Notes under the pieces: generated by a model | What the model was told of the DNA's origin: nothing | The model's database searches: none | Seen by the model: only the letters and a program-made list of their open reading frames with translations | Assembly: GCF_026914265.1 (NCBI RefSeq) | Contig: NC_069126.1 | Span: forward strand, 72,086,219-72,150,218 | Reading direction: 5' to 3' | Length of the DNA: 64,000 bases | Source: Mya arenaria | Lineage: Eukaryota > Mollusca > Bivalvia > Myida > Myidae | Translations under genes and position numbers: made by a program | Shown here: positions 34,680-47,835 of the stretch, one piece after another | Numbering within the stretch: position 1 is the first letter of the stretch | Layout: every line of letters begins with the position of its first letter

Positions 34680-35520
34680 GTCGGCGTCCGGTTAAAGTTT
34701 TAGGGCAAGTTGGGATTTTCACTTAAAACTCCAATACCCTACATTCAATTGACTTAATACTTCACGCAGTTGTTCAGGGCCATCACATGATGAGGTTAGA
34801 TAACTCCATATTATTCTTTACACAGATTATGGCCCCTGATTGACTATGGAACTTAGGTTAAAAGTTTTAGGGCAAGTTGGAATATTTATTAATAACTTTT
34901 TAAAGTTTTATATCCTTTGTTCAATTGACTTAATACTTCACACAGTTGTTCTGGACCATCACACAATGAGGTTACATAACTCCATATTATCCTAAATACA
35001 AGTTATCGCCCCTGATTGACTTAGGTTAAAGTTTTAGGGCAGGTTAAAGTTTTAGGGCATGTTGGATTTTCAATACCATTCATTCAATTGACTTAATACT
35101 TCACACAGATGTTCAGAGCCATCACATAACTCCATATTATCTTTTATACAAATTATGGCCCCTGATTGACTACAGAACTTAGGTTAAAGTTTTAGGGCAG
35201 GTTGGGATATTGTTTAATAACTTCTTTACCCTTCATTCAATTGACTTAAACATTCACACAGTTGTTTAGGACCATCACCCAATGAGGTAACATAACTCCA
35301 TATCCTTAATACAAGTTATGGCCCCTGATTGACTTAGGTTAAAGTTTTAGGCAAGTAAAAGTTAAGGGCAAGTTGGGATTTTAATAAAAAAAACTTCTAT
35401 AATGTTCATTAAATGCACTTAATAAAATTCAAAATTATTTACAACTATCTTACAACAAGAAACATAACTCCGTTTTAAGCCTAAATACAAATTATGGCCC
35501 TTGAGTTTTTTTGATTTTTT
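34680..35520. repeat. ~165-bp minisatellite, five units
   Basis: Repeated 'aaagttttagggcaagttgg', 'attgacttaatacttcacac' and 'atggcccctgattgac' recur about every 165 bp. Two more units lie at 22,140-22,480. Confidence 0.8.
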
Positions 35521-37120
35521 TTTTAATTCCATTTGAAAGGCATATTTGTATATTCTTAACCACATTTTCATAATGGGAAATCAAGTTATTTGAATGACTT
35601 GCGTCATTGTTTGGGTGGGCTGGTGGGAGGGCTGCATCAAAGTCACTTTATGTATCAAATAATTTTAGTTAGGTTTGACATAAAGAAATCAAACTTGGTA
35701 TTATTACTTCGTTATTGTATTCTAAGTCAAAGCGGCGTAGTCGAGCGCGCTGTCTTAAGACGGCTCTTGTTTTACAAACATTAATAGATTTTATTTGCTT
35801 TTATAAGAAATTCAATCAAGCCACAACAATTTACCATTGAAAGCTCTTTCAGTAAAACTAATGCCTGGGGGGTTTAACTTTAGCGCGAAAGTACAACATG
35901 ACTACCCAAAGGGTGGAACTACTGATTCAACTTATTACGAAAAAGTTGGTGCTCGCTCCATTTTCTGATGATTGCCAAAATGAACTCTTAACATGTATAC
36001 AACCATTAAACATCACCGTAGCATCTGAATGAAAATGGGCCCCTCCGGATAGTTCATAGAACATTGGAATAAAACCGCACATTGCATTTATATATGAAGA
36101 TGTTTATATATGAAGATGTTAGTTTGTGGTTAACTACCTTATACGTTTTGCCCACAGCCGGCAGCTCTAAGAGGCAGTGATGAGGACATGGCTTGTTGTT
36201 GCCGACAAAATGTATCAAAAGTTGGCTTAACAAACTTATACTTTTACTGATGGGTCCCTCTTGTATAGATATTAACGTTAACACCTGAAGATGATACTTG
36301 TACAAATATGTATTTACATTTATCCCTGAAGATGTTTCTTGCCACTGGGGGCATGTCACTTGATGATAAGGTTCTTATTCCATTCTGTTGTCATGTGCAG
36401 AACCTTGAGGCCAGCGGGCAACTCTGATAGTTATCTTGCCAAATGAGTCAAACACCAGCTGAATGTTTATACAATTGAATCCTTCCCTTTTTGTAGAAAA
36501 CCCATTATCTCAAAACATCCGCTTATGGACTCATTTGGTTATTGTTTATATTGTGTTAGTTTGTTGTTTTTATGTTTGTATAATTTCATACCGGTGTCCT
36601 TGTTGCTCATAGGGACATAAGTGAGAAACATTAGTATCTTCCATTTGGGTAAATCTCTGACATTATACAGTTTGATGGTAATGCATACACATATTTGCTT
36701 GTTGTATGCAGACAGACAGACGTGCGGATGGGTGAATGTACAGACAATTTGATTGGTAGATAAATTTTATGAGCAAAAACAATATTATACCCTGCTGGCT
36801 ATTACGAAAGAGAAAACATAGCTATAACTCAAACGATGAATACTCCAAAAAGGAAGAAAAGAGTAAACAGAAAAATATTACTGTTGACAATTTAATGTAC
36901 AATAAGTATATAGAATGTGTATCCAGCAGTGTGCCCGAGGGTTGGATTGTTCATCCCTATCGAAAGCACATGGTATAAAAAATCCCGTGCATTGTTTTAT
37001 AACTGACTTCATTGCTTGCAGTAATTTAAATACTTTATTGACATTCCTAGAACATTGTAGTTCTACAGATCTTAAATAGTTATGTCCTTTGTTAACAGGT
37101 TAATAGGATGACGAATGTCG
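35521..37120. other. No gene seen
   Basis: AT-rich sequence. A + frame at 36,769-36,978 is not supported by splice sites or recognisable motifs. A tRNA-like stem near 35,728-35,770 lacks a B box. Confidence 0.4.
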
Positions 37121-38300
37121 TTGTTCGGGGGGGGGGGGCAGCCAGGCGGCGTCAAACTCACCTATGAAACTGAATAATTTCATTAAGGGTTGACCTATCT
37201 TGACCAAACTTGGTCTATTGGAAGAGTTTATGGATACCTTTCATGGGATTGCGTTTGGGGTCCTAGAGTCAAGGTCACTGCTACTAAAAATAGAAAACGG
37301 TTGAAACTGAATAACTTTAGTTAGGGTTGACATATCTTGACCCAACTTGGTATAAAGGAAGATTTTTGGATACCTTTCATTGGATTGCATTTGGGCTCCC
37401 TAGGGTCAGGGTCAAGGTCACTTTTACTAAAAATAGAAAAACAGTTGAAACTGAATAACATTAGTCAGGGTTCACATACTTGACCAGACTTAATATAAAT
37501 AAAGAGTTAATGGAGACTTTTCATTGGATTGCGTTTGGGGTCCCTTGGATCAAGGTCATGGTCACTGTTACTTAAAATAGAGAAATGGTTGAAACTGAAT
37601 AACTTAAGTTAGGGTTGACATATCTTGACCCAACTTGGTGTTAAGGACGAGTTTATGGATACCTTTCATGGGATTACTTTTTGGGTCCCTAGGGTCAAGG
37701 TCACTGTTACTAAAAATAGAAAAACAGTTGAAACTGAATAAATTTAGTTAGGGTTCACATATCTTGACCCAACTTGGTATAAAGGAAGAGTTACTGGACA
37801 CCTTACATGGCATTGTGTTAGGGGTCCCTAGGGTCAAGGTCAAGGTCACTGTTACTAAAAATAGAAAAACAGTTGAAACTGAATAACTTAAGTAAGGGTT
37901 GACATATCTTGACCCAACTTAGTATAAAGGAAGAGTTTATGGAGACCTTCCATGGGATTGCGTTTGGGTTCCCTAGGGTCAAGGTCACTGTTTCTAAAAA
38001 ATATAAGAATGGTTGAAACTAAATAACTTTAGTCAGGGTTCACATATCTTTACTAAACTTGGTATATTGGAAGAGTTTATAGAGACCTTTCATGGGATTG
38101 CATATAGGGCTTCTAGGGTCAAGGTCACTGTTTCTAAATATAAAAGAATGGTTTAAACTGAATAACTTTAGTCAGGGTTGAAATACCTTGACCAAGGTTG
38201 GTATGGGAGGCGTCAAACTCACCTATGAAACTGAATAGTTTAAGTAAGGGTCGAAATATCTTGACCATACTTGGTCTAGGAAGAGTTTGTGAACAAGTTC
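37121..38300. repeat. ~141-bp minisatellite, about nine units
   Basis: 'gaaactgaataa' starts at about 37166, 37303, 37446, 37591, 37730, 37875 and 38015, with 'ttcatgggattgcgtttggg' and 'tagggtcaaggtcactgtta' in each unit. It is preceded by a G-run at 37,128-37,138. Confidence 0.85.
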
Positions 38301-39856
38301 CTTTAAAATCATTTTCATTTTCCAGCAACAGAGTTTGATGATTTACTAAAATCACTGATTATAACAATATCTAGATGTGCCATGACAAAGTAACATACTC
38401 ATCTTTATTAATTGATTAACCTTTCCCTTTAATATTCATTTCCATTCTTATGCATGCGTCCTGTCTTCTGTGTATATCCTCTTACCAATTTGGCATGTTC
38501 TTGTACATACACAAAACACACAACAAATCAACTTAATTATAATTCTCCCAACACAGGCTGAAGTTCTTCTGTCAATCATTGAAAACCTGGTTTCGTTGCA
38601 CTGCGGCGTTTATTGTTGTTTGTTCAAATCATAATTTTGGGATAAAGTTAGCTTTTTACATTATTTATATGAAAAACTACAGAAACAAGCTTAGTAGCCT
38701 AAAGTTTTTAACATAAACCCATTTTAATGGCACGGGAAAAAAGCCAAAGACATAGAACACAAAAACAAACAATCACAAACCAGAAACGTGGAGCAACAGC
38801 ACAACACAGTTCATATATTTACTACATGTATGTTAACAAACTAGGTGTGTTTTACTTGTCGTCATTTAAACTGCATATAATTTATCATAATATTATTTAA
38901 GCTTGCCCGTTGTTGCGCGTGAATTATACCCCATCGGGGTGGAATACTGATTTGTCCAGCACTGGTCACAGAGACCCTTGTCATGTACATGTGCTTCCAA
39001 GATTATCATTAAATATCAAGTTTATTAGTTATTATTAAACAAAACCTTTTTCCCAAACATTTAAGCTGTTATTGAGCGGGCATATGATTTATCTTGTAAA
39101 GGAGAGCTTGATGCTTAACCCCTAAATGAAGTGTAACATTGATTCTGATGGTACCTGGCCAGACAATTAACTCTTAAAGTCATTTCGATGTGGTTAGGAT
39201 TTTTCCATGGTATTTTGTAATCCTTTGTGCGTTTTCAAGAGTTGATACAAGCAGATACGAATTGTACCCGACCCGTATTAGACTTACGGGGGCACATACA
39301 AGCTTACAAACATTTGCAATGGGACATAAGTGGAAACATATTTACAGAGTGACATAGTTTGAGTTTTGTCCCTTTAAAGATTCACGCTAAATATATGTGT
39401 ACATTATCCAGTACAATTGATAACAGGGGACCATGACGAAATGCATGATATCAACTCTTATTGTTCATTCTCTCTAATCGAAATGATTAGGTGTATTGTA
39501 AACCTTTACTAAACCCGACTTTTTTGTGTTAAATAATGTTGTAACTCACAAGTCGGTTATGAACTTATTTGACAAAATGGCAAATTGTATTCACATTCAC
39601 TTGTTTGAGCTAACCCCTGTTATAAAATTTGAGTTTATACTTGTTCGTTTGTCGATTTGAGGTGATTTATAATGTTTCAACTTCCTGATTTAAAGTGCTT
39701 CTTTTGTACTACTTCAATATTGACAGGCCATAGGCTTGATTTAAGAGATTATTTCAACTGCTTTAAGTGTCATTGGTAAACTTCCTGCTTTCTACAAATG
39801 GTAAAAATATAAAAGGGGGGAAACTTAAATACATAAGACCTATTGACACCATTTTT
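38301..39856. other. No gene seen; part duplicated at 46.9 kb
   Basis: 39,310-39,770 resembles 46,920-47,350 in order ('tgggacataa', 'gaactaacccct'-like, 'cgatttaaagtgct'-like), as an old dispersed repeat. The rest is unremarkable AT-rich sequence. Confidence 0.45.
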
Positions 39857-40880
39857 GTGTCGCCCGAAAAGACGACATATAGGGGTTACTTTTGTCGGCG
39901 GCGGCGTCCGCGTCCCATTTTCGCTTGTCCGGGGTATATCTCCTAAACTATTAGTGGTATCAACTTGAAATTTCATATGTAGATAGATCTTATTGAGGGC
40001 AAGTGCAGTGCACAAAAACTGTTACTCTTGCTTCCATATTTTTAGAGTTATTGCCCTTTGTTATTTTTCATGCTTAAAGTTTTGTCCGGGGCATATCTTG
40101 TAGAATATAAGAGTTATCAACTTGAAACTTCATACATGTATGTAGATAGATCTCATGGAGGGCAAGTGCAGTGCACAATAACAGTAACTCTTGCTTTCTT
40201 AGTTTTAAAGTTATTGCCCTTTTTTAAATTTCATGCTTAAAGTTTTGTCGGGGGCATATCTTGAAGAACATAAGGGATATCAACTTGAAACTTCATAGCT
40301 AGATAGATCTCATTGAGGGCAAGTGCAGTGCACAAGAACCGTTACTCTTGCTGCCATATTTTTAGAGTTATTGCCCTTTGTTAATTGTCTTGCTTAGGTT
40401 TTGTCCGTGGCATATCTCGTAAACTATAGGAGGTATCAACCTGAAACTTATTCCGTTGGTATATCTGATTGAGGGAAAGTGCAGTGCACAAAAACCGTAA
40501 CTCTTGCATCTATATGTTTAGAGTTATTGCCCTTTGTTAATTTTCATGCTTAAAGTTTTGTCCGGGGCATATCTTGAAGAATATAAGAGGTATCAACTTG
40601 AAACTTCATAGCTAGATAGATCTTATTGAGGGCAAGTGCCGTGCACAAGAACCGTAACTCTTGCTGCCATATTTTTAGAGTTATTGCCCTTTGTTAGTTT
40701 TGTCCGGGGCATATATTGAAGAATATAAGAGGTATCAACTTTAAACTTCATAGCTAGATAGATCTCATTGAGGGCAAGTGCAGTGCACAAGAACCGTTAC
40801 TCTTGCTGCCATATTTTTAGAGTTATTGCCCTTTGTTAATTTTCTTGCTTAGGTTTTGTCCGTGGCATATCTCGTAAACT
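39857..40880. mobile_element. GTGTCGCC element, expanded and 3'-truncated
   Basis: It begins 'gtgtcgcccgaaaagacgac' like the element at 5,520 and then holds about six to seven copies of the 'gtccggggcatatcttg' unit against two to three there. The inverted right tip (tcaggcgacac) is not seen. The sequence changes abruptly after 'ctcgtaaactat' near 40,880. Confidence 0.6.
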
Positions 40881-41080
40881 ATCAAATGCCACCTATATAC
40901 CTTCCCAATTCCATAATCAGTATGTTGACATTAGGATGGGTAGAAATGTCATAATTGACCCTAGATTTGCATTTGTCGAAAGTGCAATTCAGATTGGTAA
41001 TGACATAATTGAACCTTTACTAACTTTAAACATGCGTAGCTTTCTTCGATGTATTTGATTTCCCCACCGCTGGTGCGACG

Positions 41081-41480
41081 TTATATCCGTTTTTTCCTGC
41101 CTTTTTTCGTCTTAAGTTTTCTGTATTCGAATGATTCAACCATTTTGTAATTCTGCGCAACTTCCACTGTTTTAAGGTCAAGATCAGTCATGTATAGGTG
41201 GCCCGTCGTTTCGAATAGTTTAATATTGCAAAATTTAAAGCTTTGTTCACAGCCTTTCTTTACGCCAGTAGTTTTATTATTCAAGATGACAGCTTTTATT
41301 TTGTAATGGTATTTTTGTGGCCGTCACAAGACTGCCACTCAACTTTTTGGTTCTGCCATCCGCGAACGTTTTGGGTGGCTCTATCATTGGTTGCGTCAGA
41401 AGCGTTTCGCAACCCTACGGCTGAGTGTTAAAGCGCCACGGTTTTCGTTAGCAGGGTGTCTCCGTCTGAAAGCTGAACCT
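41081..41480 (-). pseudogene. Degenerate coding fragment, unknown family
   Basis: On the - strand a frame reads SDGDTLLTKTVAL, TAA, HSAVGLRNASDATNDRATQN, KVEWQSCDGHK. After a one-base shift in an A-run near 41,314 it continues KYHYKIKAVILNNKTTGVKK, LFETTGHLYMTDLDL and a Lys/Arg-rich C-terminus ending at TAA. Composition is protein-like and GC is higher than the surroundings. I do not recognise the family; splice sites are unclear. Confidence 0.3.
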
Positions 41481-42112
41481 CATTTGTTACGGAACGTGCT
41501 CACCAGCGAAAGAAATATTTGTAGTGATCTTAAATACAAGATATGGTTTAACTGGATGATGTAATACTGTATGAATAATTAAACTCAGTTTAAGTCTGGT
41601 TTCACTTAATATATTTTCTAATTGTAATTAAAGTTTTTTTAAACGGTAAAACTTACAAGCTGTCTTCATTACGGAGTTAGAACTGGTACATACTTTATAA
41701 TTGCCTAGCGTTATATCAAAAGGAGGAAACTATAGATCAGAGTTGTGGCGGTCACCCAAGAGCGGGAATTAACTGAACTGGTAGAGGAAAACATTGAGTA
41801 GATTGTTATAGCTAGTGTCCATATATAAATTATGGTCAAGAAGTAGTGCGAAACATGGGTAAGCCCCCTTCTGAATTTTCAATGTTCGTTTGACTCATAC
41901 ACATAGATTGTTTTTAATTCATACTAGTATATCATTAAAAAAATCTTACCATTTTCTAAGCTTTGTTGTTGATTGTTTTGTGTCACTTTAGGGTAATACT
42001 TGCCCACCTAACCGTACTAAAATACTAATAATAGGTATAGGAGCGGCTTCTTAAACTCTTATGTAGCAGTTTATCGGCCCTTTTCCCCCGTACATTTTTT
42101 CCGAAATGAGTG

Positions 42113-42467
42113 TCCTAATACACATTCGGAACTCCTCGGCCATTTTATCGAAAACAACCTCGGATGTATTTGGACGGTTTACATACTCAAAAAGTGGTAC
42201 GTTTAAGTCCGCTGCAAGTAGATCGCGTAGTAATTTTATTTAGCATGTAAACTTTATGACTTAACTCTTGAGAATCTTAATGACGTTTGAAATAATTTAC
42301 TTCATTGGCAATCAATTTAAACTTAGATCAATAAATGCAACTCTAAAACACTACATTTAATTAATGATATAATTCAAAAATTTACGAACTACTTCAACTG
42401 ATATATCGGCATACATCCGAGGTTGTATTCGATAAAATGGCCGAGGAGTTCCGAATGTCCTAATACA
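42113..42467. mobile_element. Non-autonomous TIR transposon with 10-bp target duplication
   Basis: The element (42123-42457, 335 bp) is flanked by the perfect direct repeat TCCTAATACA (42113-42122 and 42458-42467). Its termini, beginning CATTCGGAACTCCTCGGCCA, match as inverted repeats over about 49 bp with one or two mismatches. The interior is non-coding. A 9-11 bp target duplication with long termini is typical of Mutator-like elements. Confidence 0.85.
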
Positions 42468-45400
42468 GTGAGTAGTGTTGATACATTAATGTGACCGAAT
42501 CGGTCTCATTTCCCATACCGCGGATTGATATTTGTATCGAGAAAGTGGGAAGAGAGAAATATGTCAATAACTTTGACCTCCTAAAATGCTTATGGCAAGT
42601 TCCACTTACTGACCAAGCTAAGTAGATTTCAGCCTTTGTAACAATTGATGGCTTGTACCAGTACATGTTATACCATTTGGGAAGAAGAATTGGCCAGTTA
42701 CATTTTAGCTGCTTGTAAATATGGTGATCATCTACTCCGGCACATGGAATGCCCATCTTCAGAAAATCAGAGCATTCTTCGATCGACTAATAAAAGAATG
42801 GTTAACTATCACTCTTGTTAAAGTGAATTTTGTCATGCTAATTTAACGTGTTATACGAAAGAATCATATTAAACCTATAAATGCAAAGGTCAGAACTGGA
42901 TGTAAATGTCCCATGACAACGGATGCAATGTCTTGGTATTGCTGGTTATTATCGGAAATTATTTCAGTATTTGTAGTACCATTGACGTATATAATACAAA
43001 AAGGATCTTTTGAAGTGACACCCGACATATTGCTTTTGATAGGCATCGGCATAAGCTTTTGACAAATATTTGAAGTTTGCTGTAGAGCCATTGACATTGG
43101 TGAAGGTGTTGTACTTATAATATAAAACAAAAATAGTTTATCAAATATCAGAAAAAATACTTCACAATAAAAAGAGTGCTTTGCGCTTGTTTTTGCTTTT
43201 CAACATTTCAAAATATATATAACTGTTTCACATTCAACAATTCTTGTCTTCAGTGATCATACGCCTTTCAGTTTCTTCCACAAATTGAAAAAAGAAATCA
43301 TCCAAATGTACTGAGATGGAGTTTGTTGTTTCATAAACATAATCTTGAAATAAACGGAAATATAATGGAAATTAAGTGTCAACAGTTTATGGCTGGGCCT
43401 ATGTCGTGAAGCTGCCGAGCCCTTTGCTCTTGGTGTAAAATGGGTCTGCCGTATATGACTCACAAGCTCAACACTCAGCTCAGCTTCCAGTTGAGGATGC
43501 CACTCGTCGGAAAACATGATATAACATCAGTTTGAAAATTATAAAACATGTTAACAGGAACCCGCAATTTTGTTGGAAATGATTGGTACCAATGCCAACC
43601 AGTTTCATATATAACAATCAATGTATCGGTTATTTCCCGTTACAAAACAATACTCAAAAACTGTCACTGCTTAGGAATATGAAATAAGATTAAACTGCAG
43701 CTTTCAAAAAGCTTAATTACACAAAAGAATCATGGTCGCGGTTGAAATAGGTGCTTGTGAACAATAACTACAGTGTGATATTTATAAAGAATTAACACTT
43801 AAGCAACATAATGAAAATAAAGGTTTTTAACTTATTTTACCGCTTTACTACACGACACAATTTATGTGGATTACAAACTATCCTTTTTCAGTTTACCTCC
43901 GCAAAATATCTACATTCGCCCACTTTATTCAATCAAGTCTTGTACAAAATTTGACTTTTATTTTGGAAATGAAAAACATGTACATTGTAAAAGTATGTTA
44001 ATATATAGATTATGTTGCTTTAAGACTAATTTCCATTAACATGTTCACCATATTAAGAAAATACACGAGAGTGGATGGTCTGCACATCTACTGTGAAGCT
44101 CACAAGTTTATGAGGGTTACGATATAGTGTCATTAAAAGTATATAGGTTTTTATGCTGCAACTTGTTTTGGTTTCATTGGAGATTATAATGTTAGTTGGC
44201 ACTTTTTTACCCTGTTAAGAGAAGACACATCAGTTCAACGCAGTCGGTCATAGCTCAAATGAGGTCGCTCATAGTTTTGGACCAAAATGTTTTGTTTTTT
44301 TCCGGTTATGTACCTGGACACATTTATTTAATAGTAACTTTTACACTTATACAGTACATGATGGTTATTTTAACCTTTATCGATTACATTGGTAATATCA
44401 TCTAATTATATCCATAAACAAATCTCGCTATAAACTTTTGCTGAGTCGCATTAGTAACGGTATCCAAAATTGTAGTCTTCAAAGACAATATTTGAGCTAA
44501 TATCTAGATATATAGGTTCCAGCTGTCAGTATCTTAGTTTGGACACTCCTGATTTTCAATAATTCATTTCGTATTTCTTTCTTACGTACAAAAACATTTA
44601 ACAAACCATGAACGAGTTCCATTAAAGGTGAATAAAAACGTAAAAGGTAATGAGCTTCTGCATATAGATATGTTTATAGTGTCAATGGTCACGTCACGCC
44701 TCCAACCTTGTGAATCTTTAAGGGATGTAAAAGTAATTTGGTACCTGGTACAAGTGCTAACCCTAAACATACGATTTGTCACAGCTCAACGATCAATGTC
44801 ACTTTTAGAGCTTGAATGTCATAGGATCCATAGCATTGGGATAGGTTTTTAACGGCATATAACACGTTTATAAATATCGTTTGCTAACGCGCAAGATAAA
44901 GCAAGGCCATTTCGCAAATAAACACAACATGTATTTCGATTAGTCCCTATTCTAAGTATTACAGAAGAAAACCAATCGTAATTAGCGCAGATATCATCTC
45001 TAATTTGATGACAGCCATGGAGAGTAAAATCTTTTCAAAATGTGTATATGTTCCTTGGTTCTTTGCATTTAGGTACATGCATTCAAAGGATATCAGGTTA
45101 AAAGAAACATGACGAGATTAACCATTATAATACTTAAATCAGTTGAATTTGGAAATGTGTATCTTCCTCCAAACCAATATATAAGTTCGGTATTCTTTTT
45201 TTGTATCAGTTTCATTTATATTATTCACTTTATTATCAACTACATGACGAGGATTTGATTTATTTATATTTATATTATGGTAGTAACAAATCATGCCAAT
45301 TAAAATGATATTCTATCAATGGAATCATGAGACACGAACCATTTTTTGACAGAACAAAATGGTTTAATGAATTTTTACCTGAAAATGTCCAAAAGTTTGA

Positions 45401-46120
45401 AATATGAATAATGGTCATAGTTTAATAATTTCATATTTTTACCCAAATATCCACTGCCGATGTTCAAATATCGATGTTATCCAATATTCCTTTGTCTATC
45501 TTATACTGAATATTGTTTCATTTGATGTAGCACTGGTTTAACTCTAGAAAACAATTGCCCCTTAAAACAAAATGGAATACACAATTTTGAAATAATTATA
45601 TTGTTGACTTACCCAATAAAAACATTTTGTGGAAGGTCATTAACTATGTGTCTCTCTGCACTTGCAGTAAAGCGTGAAAATTAAATTGCATTAGACGTAA
45701 AAATGTAGTATATAACGTAATAATATATGTCATGCGTAGGCAAAGCAGCAGTATGAGTTGTGCTTTGTGTTCTGTTATAATTCACAATTTCAATTACGGT
45801 GAAAGCTATCACTAAGCTTTTATTTAATATGATGTTGTCATTTTCATTAATATAGAATCTTTTCATTATACGTTTTGTATTTACTCTTGCCTAGTCCTTT
45901 GTGTAGATAAATCTTGACGTTTATATTGTATTACACGCAAGGTGTTATGACGTCATTGTTCATTTCAATATTGCGCTCCAATTGGATTAGCGCGACGTCA
46001 TTTAACAAATGATATACGACGTTACAAAATCCGCTATTCCTTCATACAAGCGTTTGTTGTCGATTAAATTTCTCTATGAACAAATACTCAATTACAGGAG
46101 GTACTGCTAGTTTGGAATCG
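42468..46120. other. No gene seen
   Basis: AT-rich sequence with scattered short frames lacking motifs or paired splice sites. 'gacgtcat' motifs cluster at 45,950-46,000 but no adjacent gene was found. Confidence 0.4.
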
Positions 46121-46149
46121 TAATGCATAATGATATAAAATGTTAATAT

Positions 46150-46372
46150 AAGTATTGATCGCATTTTTATTGCGTGTATGCTGTATGAACGCAGTAGGGC
46201 AATGAATAATTATTTAAAATGTAAATTTAATGTAAAGTATTGATCGCATTTTGTTCTTGCGTTTGTGCTGTATAGACGCATTAGGCAAAGCGAGCAAATG
46301 ACCAAGAAGCGCTAGCGTGCTTCATGGAATTTGCTCGCCTGCCCTGCTGCATTCATACAGCATAAATACAAG
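46150..46372. mobile_element. Hairpin element with partial direct repeat
   Basis: 46256-46372 folds on itself: 'gcgtttgtgctgtatagacg' and 'gcaaagcgagcaaatg' pair with 'atttgctcgcctgc' and 'cattcatacagcataaatac'. A related left half, 'tattgatcgcattttt', also lies at 46,155, so a second broken copy precedes it. Confidence 0.6.
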
Positions 46373-47753
46373 AAAAAAATGCCACCTATCCTTAAATGAA
46401 CACCAATGCTCGAAGATATTGAATAACAAACAGGTCATAATAAGGAGAGTAACATTGCTGGGTTCTGTTCTGTCATGGGACTGGGAAAAATTGTGAAGAT
46501 TTATTTTGAAATTCTTTAATTATCTTGGGTGTTAAGGAGAAGAAAGAAAGCAGCAGCTGTCCAGCTTTGCTCTATGTACGACTAAGTGTGACCTTGACAT
46601 CAAAGGTATGCGATGGGGGAAACATGTTATTTGAACGTTCCACCGATGTGCTAAATATTTGTAACAAATTACTTTGGGATCATTTGATCGGTTGATGCAA
46701 TCCGAATCGCAATGACCCCTTTAGTAATTAGGCATAAACCTTGAAGATACGGGTCCGGATCACGCACTCTAAATATAACATCAAAGTGGTAAAAATATCA
46801 CCATTATATTTTTAAATCCTTCGAGTGATGTCAAGAGGAATCATAAGTGGTCTGATGGACATATTGAAAATATGGTAACTGTCTGGGTAGCATAGACACG
46901 CTTAGCAATACAACTTTTGCTATGGGACATAAATCAAAAACATGTTTTGGTCGACGTCATAAGAGTTTTGTCCCGTTCAGCAATCACGCTTGATGTGTGA
47001 ACATTATCTAGCATCGATCAGGAAGAAAAAATCGTAAAGGGGACCATTACAAAATAGCTGAAATCAATTTTTGTGTTCATGAACTCTAAATGAAATGACT
47101 CGGTGCATTGTAAACACCAATGAAAATCTGATATAATGTGTTTAAATGTTTTGTTATACATCGTTTAACTATGGAATTGTTTGACCAAAATATGACTTCT
47201 ACTCGCAATCAGCCGTTTGAACTAACCCCTAGTCTGAAATATGAGTTATTTTATGTTAACATTTGCATTGAGATGGTTTAAAATATTTACTTCCCGATTT
47301 AAAGTGCTACTTCATTGTTGACAGGTCATATACCAGGTTTAAGATATCATTGTAAGTGTATGCTTGAGATAAGAGTTTTTTTGCGGTAATCATTTTGTTT
47401 GTGAGAGCTTTTTACTTCGTAATTGCTTATCATTTGAAAATGAGTAGCGGAAAATCGAGCCAACAAATAATAAGTTATTGAGAGATTAAATAATGTAATT
47501 TGGTTTCAATTAAAAAAAAATTGCCGTCCGTTTCAAGAATTAATTTCAACCGAATTTGGTACGGTAAACTACATATGCACTTCAATATAATTTTACAGGT
47601 GCCAATATTCAAACTCCAAACGCTAGATTTATAAATGCATCATGTGAACAAAAACTAACTGAAAAAGAATTTAACAATTAGGCTTAAGCTATAATTACGT
47701 TATTGCCATGGTGGTGTAGATACAGTAAATGCATGTTAGATACTATGCTATTG

Positions 47754-47756
<3 letters not shown>

Positions 47757-47831
<75 letters not shown>
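47757..47831. repeat. (CA)n then (TA)n microsatellite
   Basis: Fifteen or so CA repeats run straight into more than twenty TA repeats. Confidence 0.95.

Positions 47832-47835
<4 letters not shown>

Noticed and set aside
35728..35775. tRNA-like A box and anticodon stem
   Set aside because: No B box or acceptor stem follows; at best a SINE fragment.
36769..36978. 69-codon + frame with Lys/Ser-rich start
   Set aside because: No acceptor or donor in phase and no recognised motif.
34680..38300. Regular repeats resembling a CRISPR array
   Set aside because: Units are 140-165 bp without short repeat/spacer structure, and the DNA is eukaryotic; these are minisatellites.
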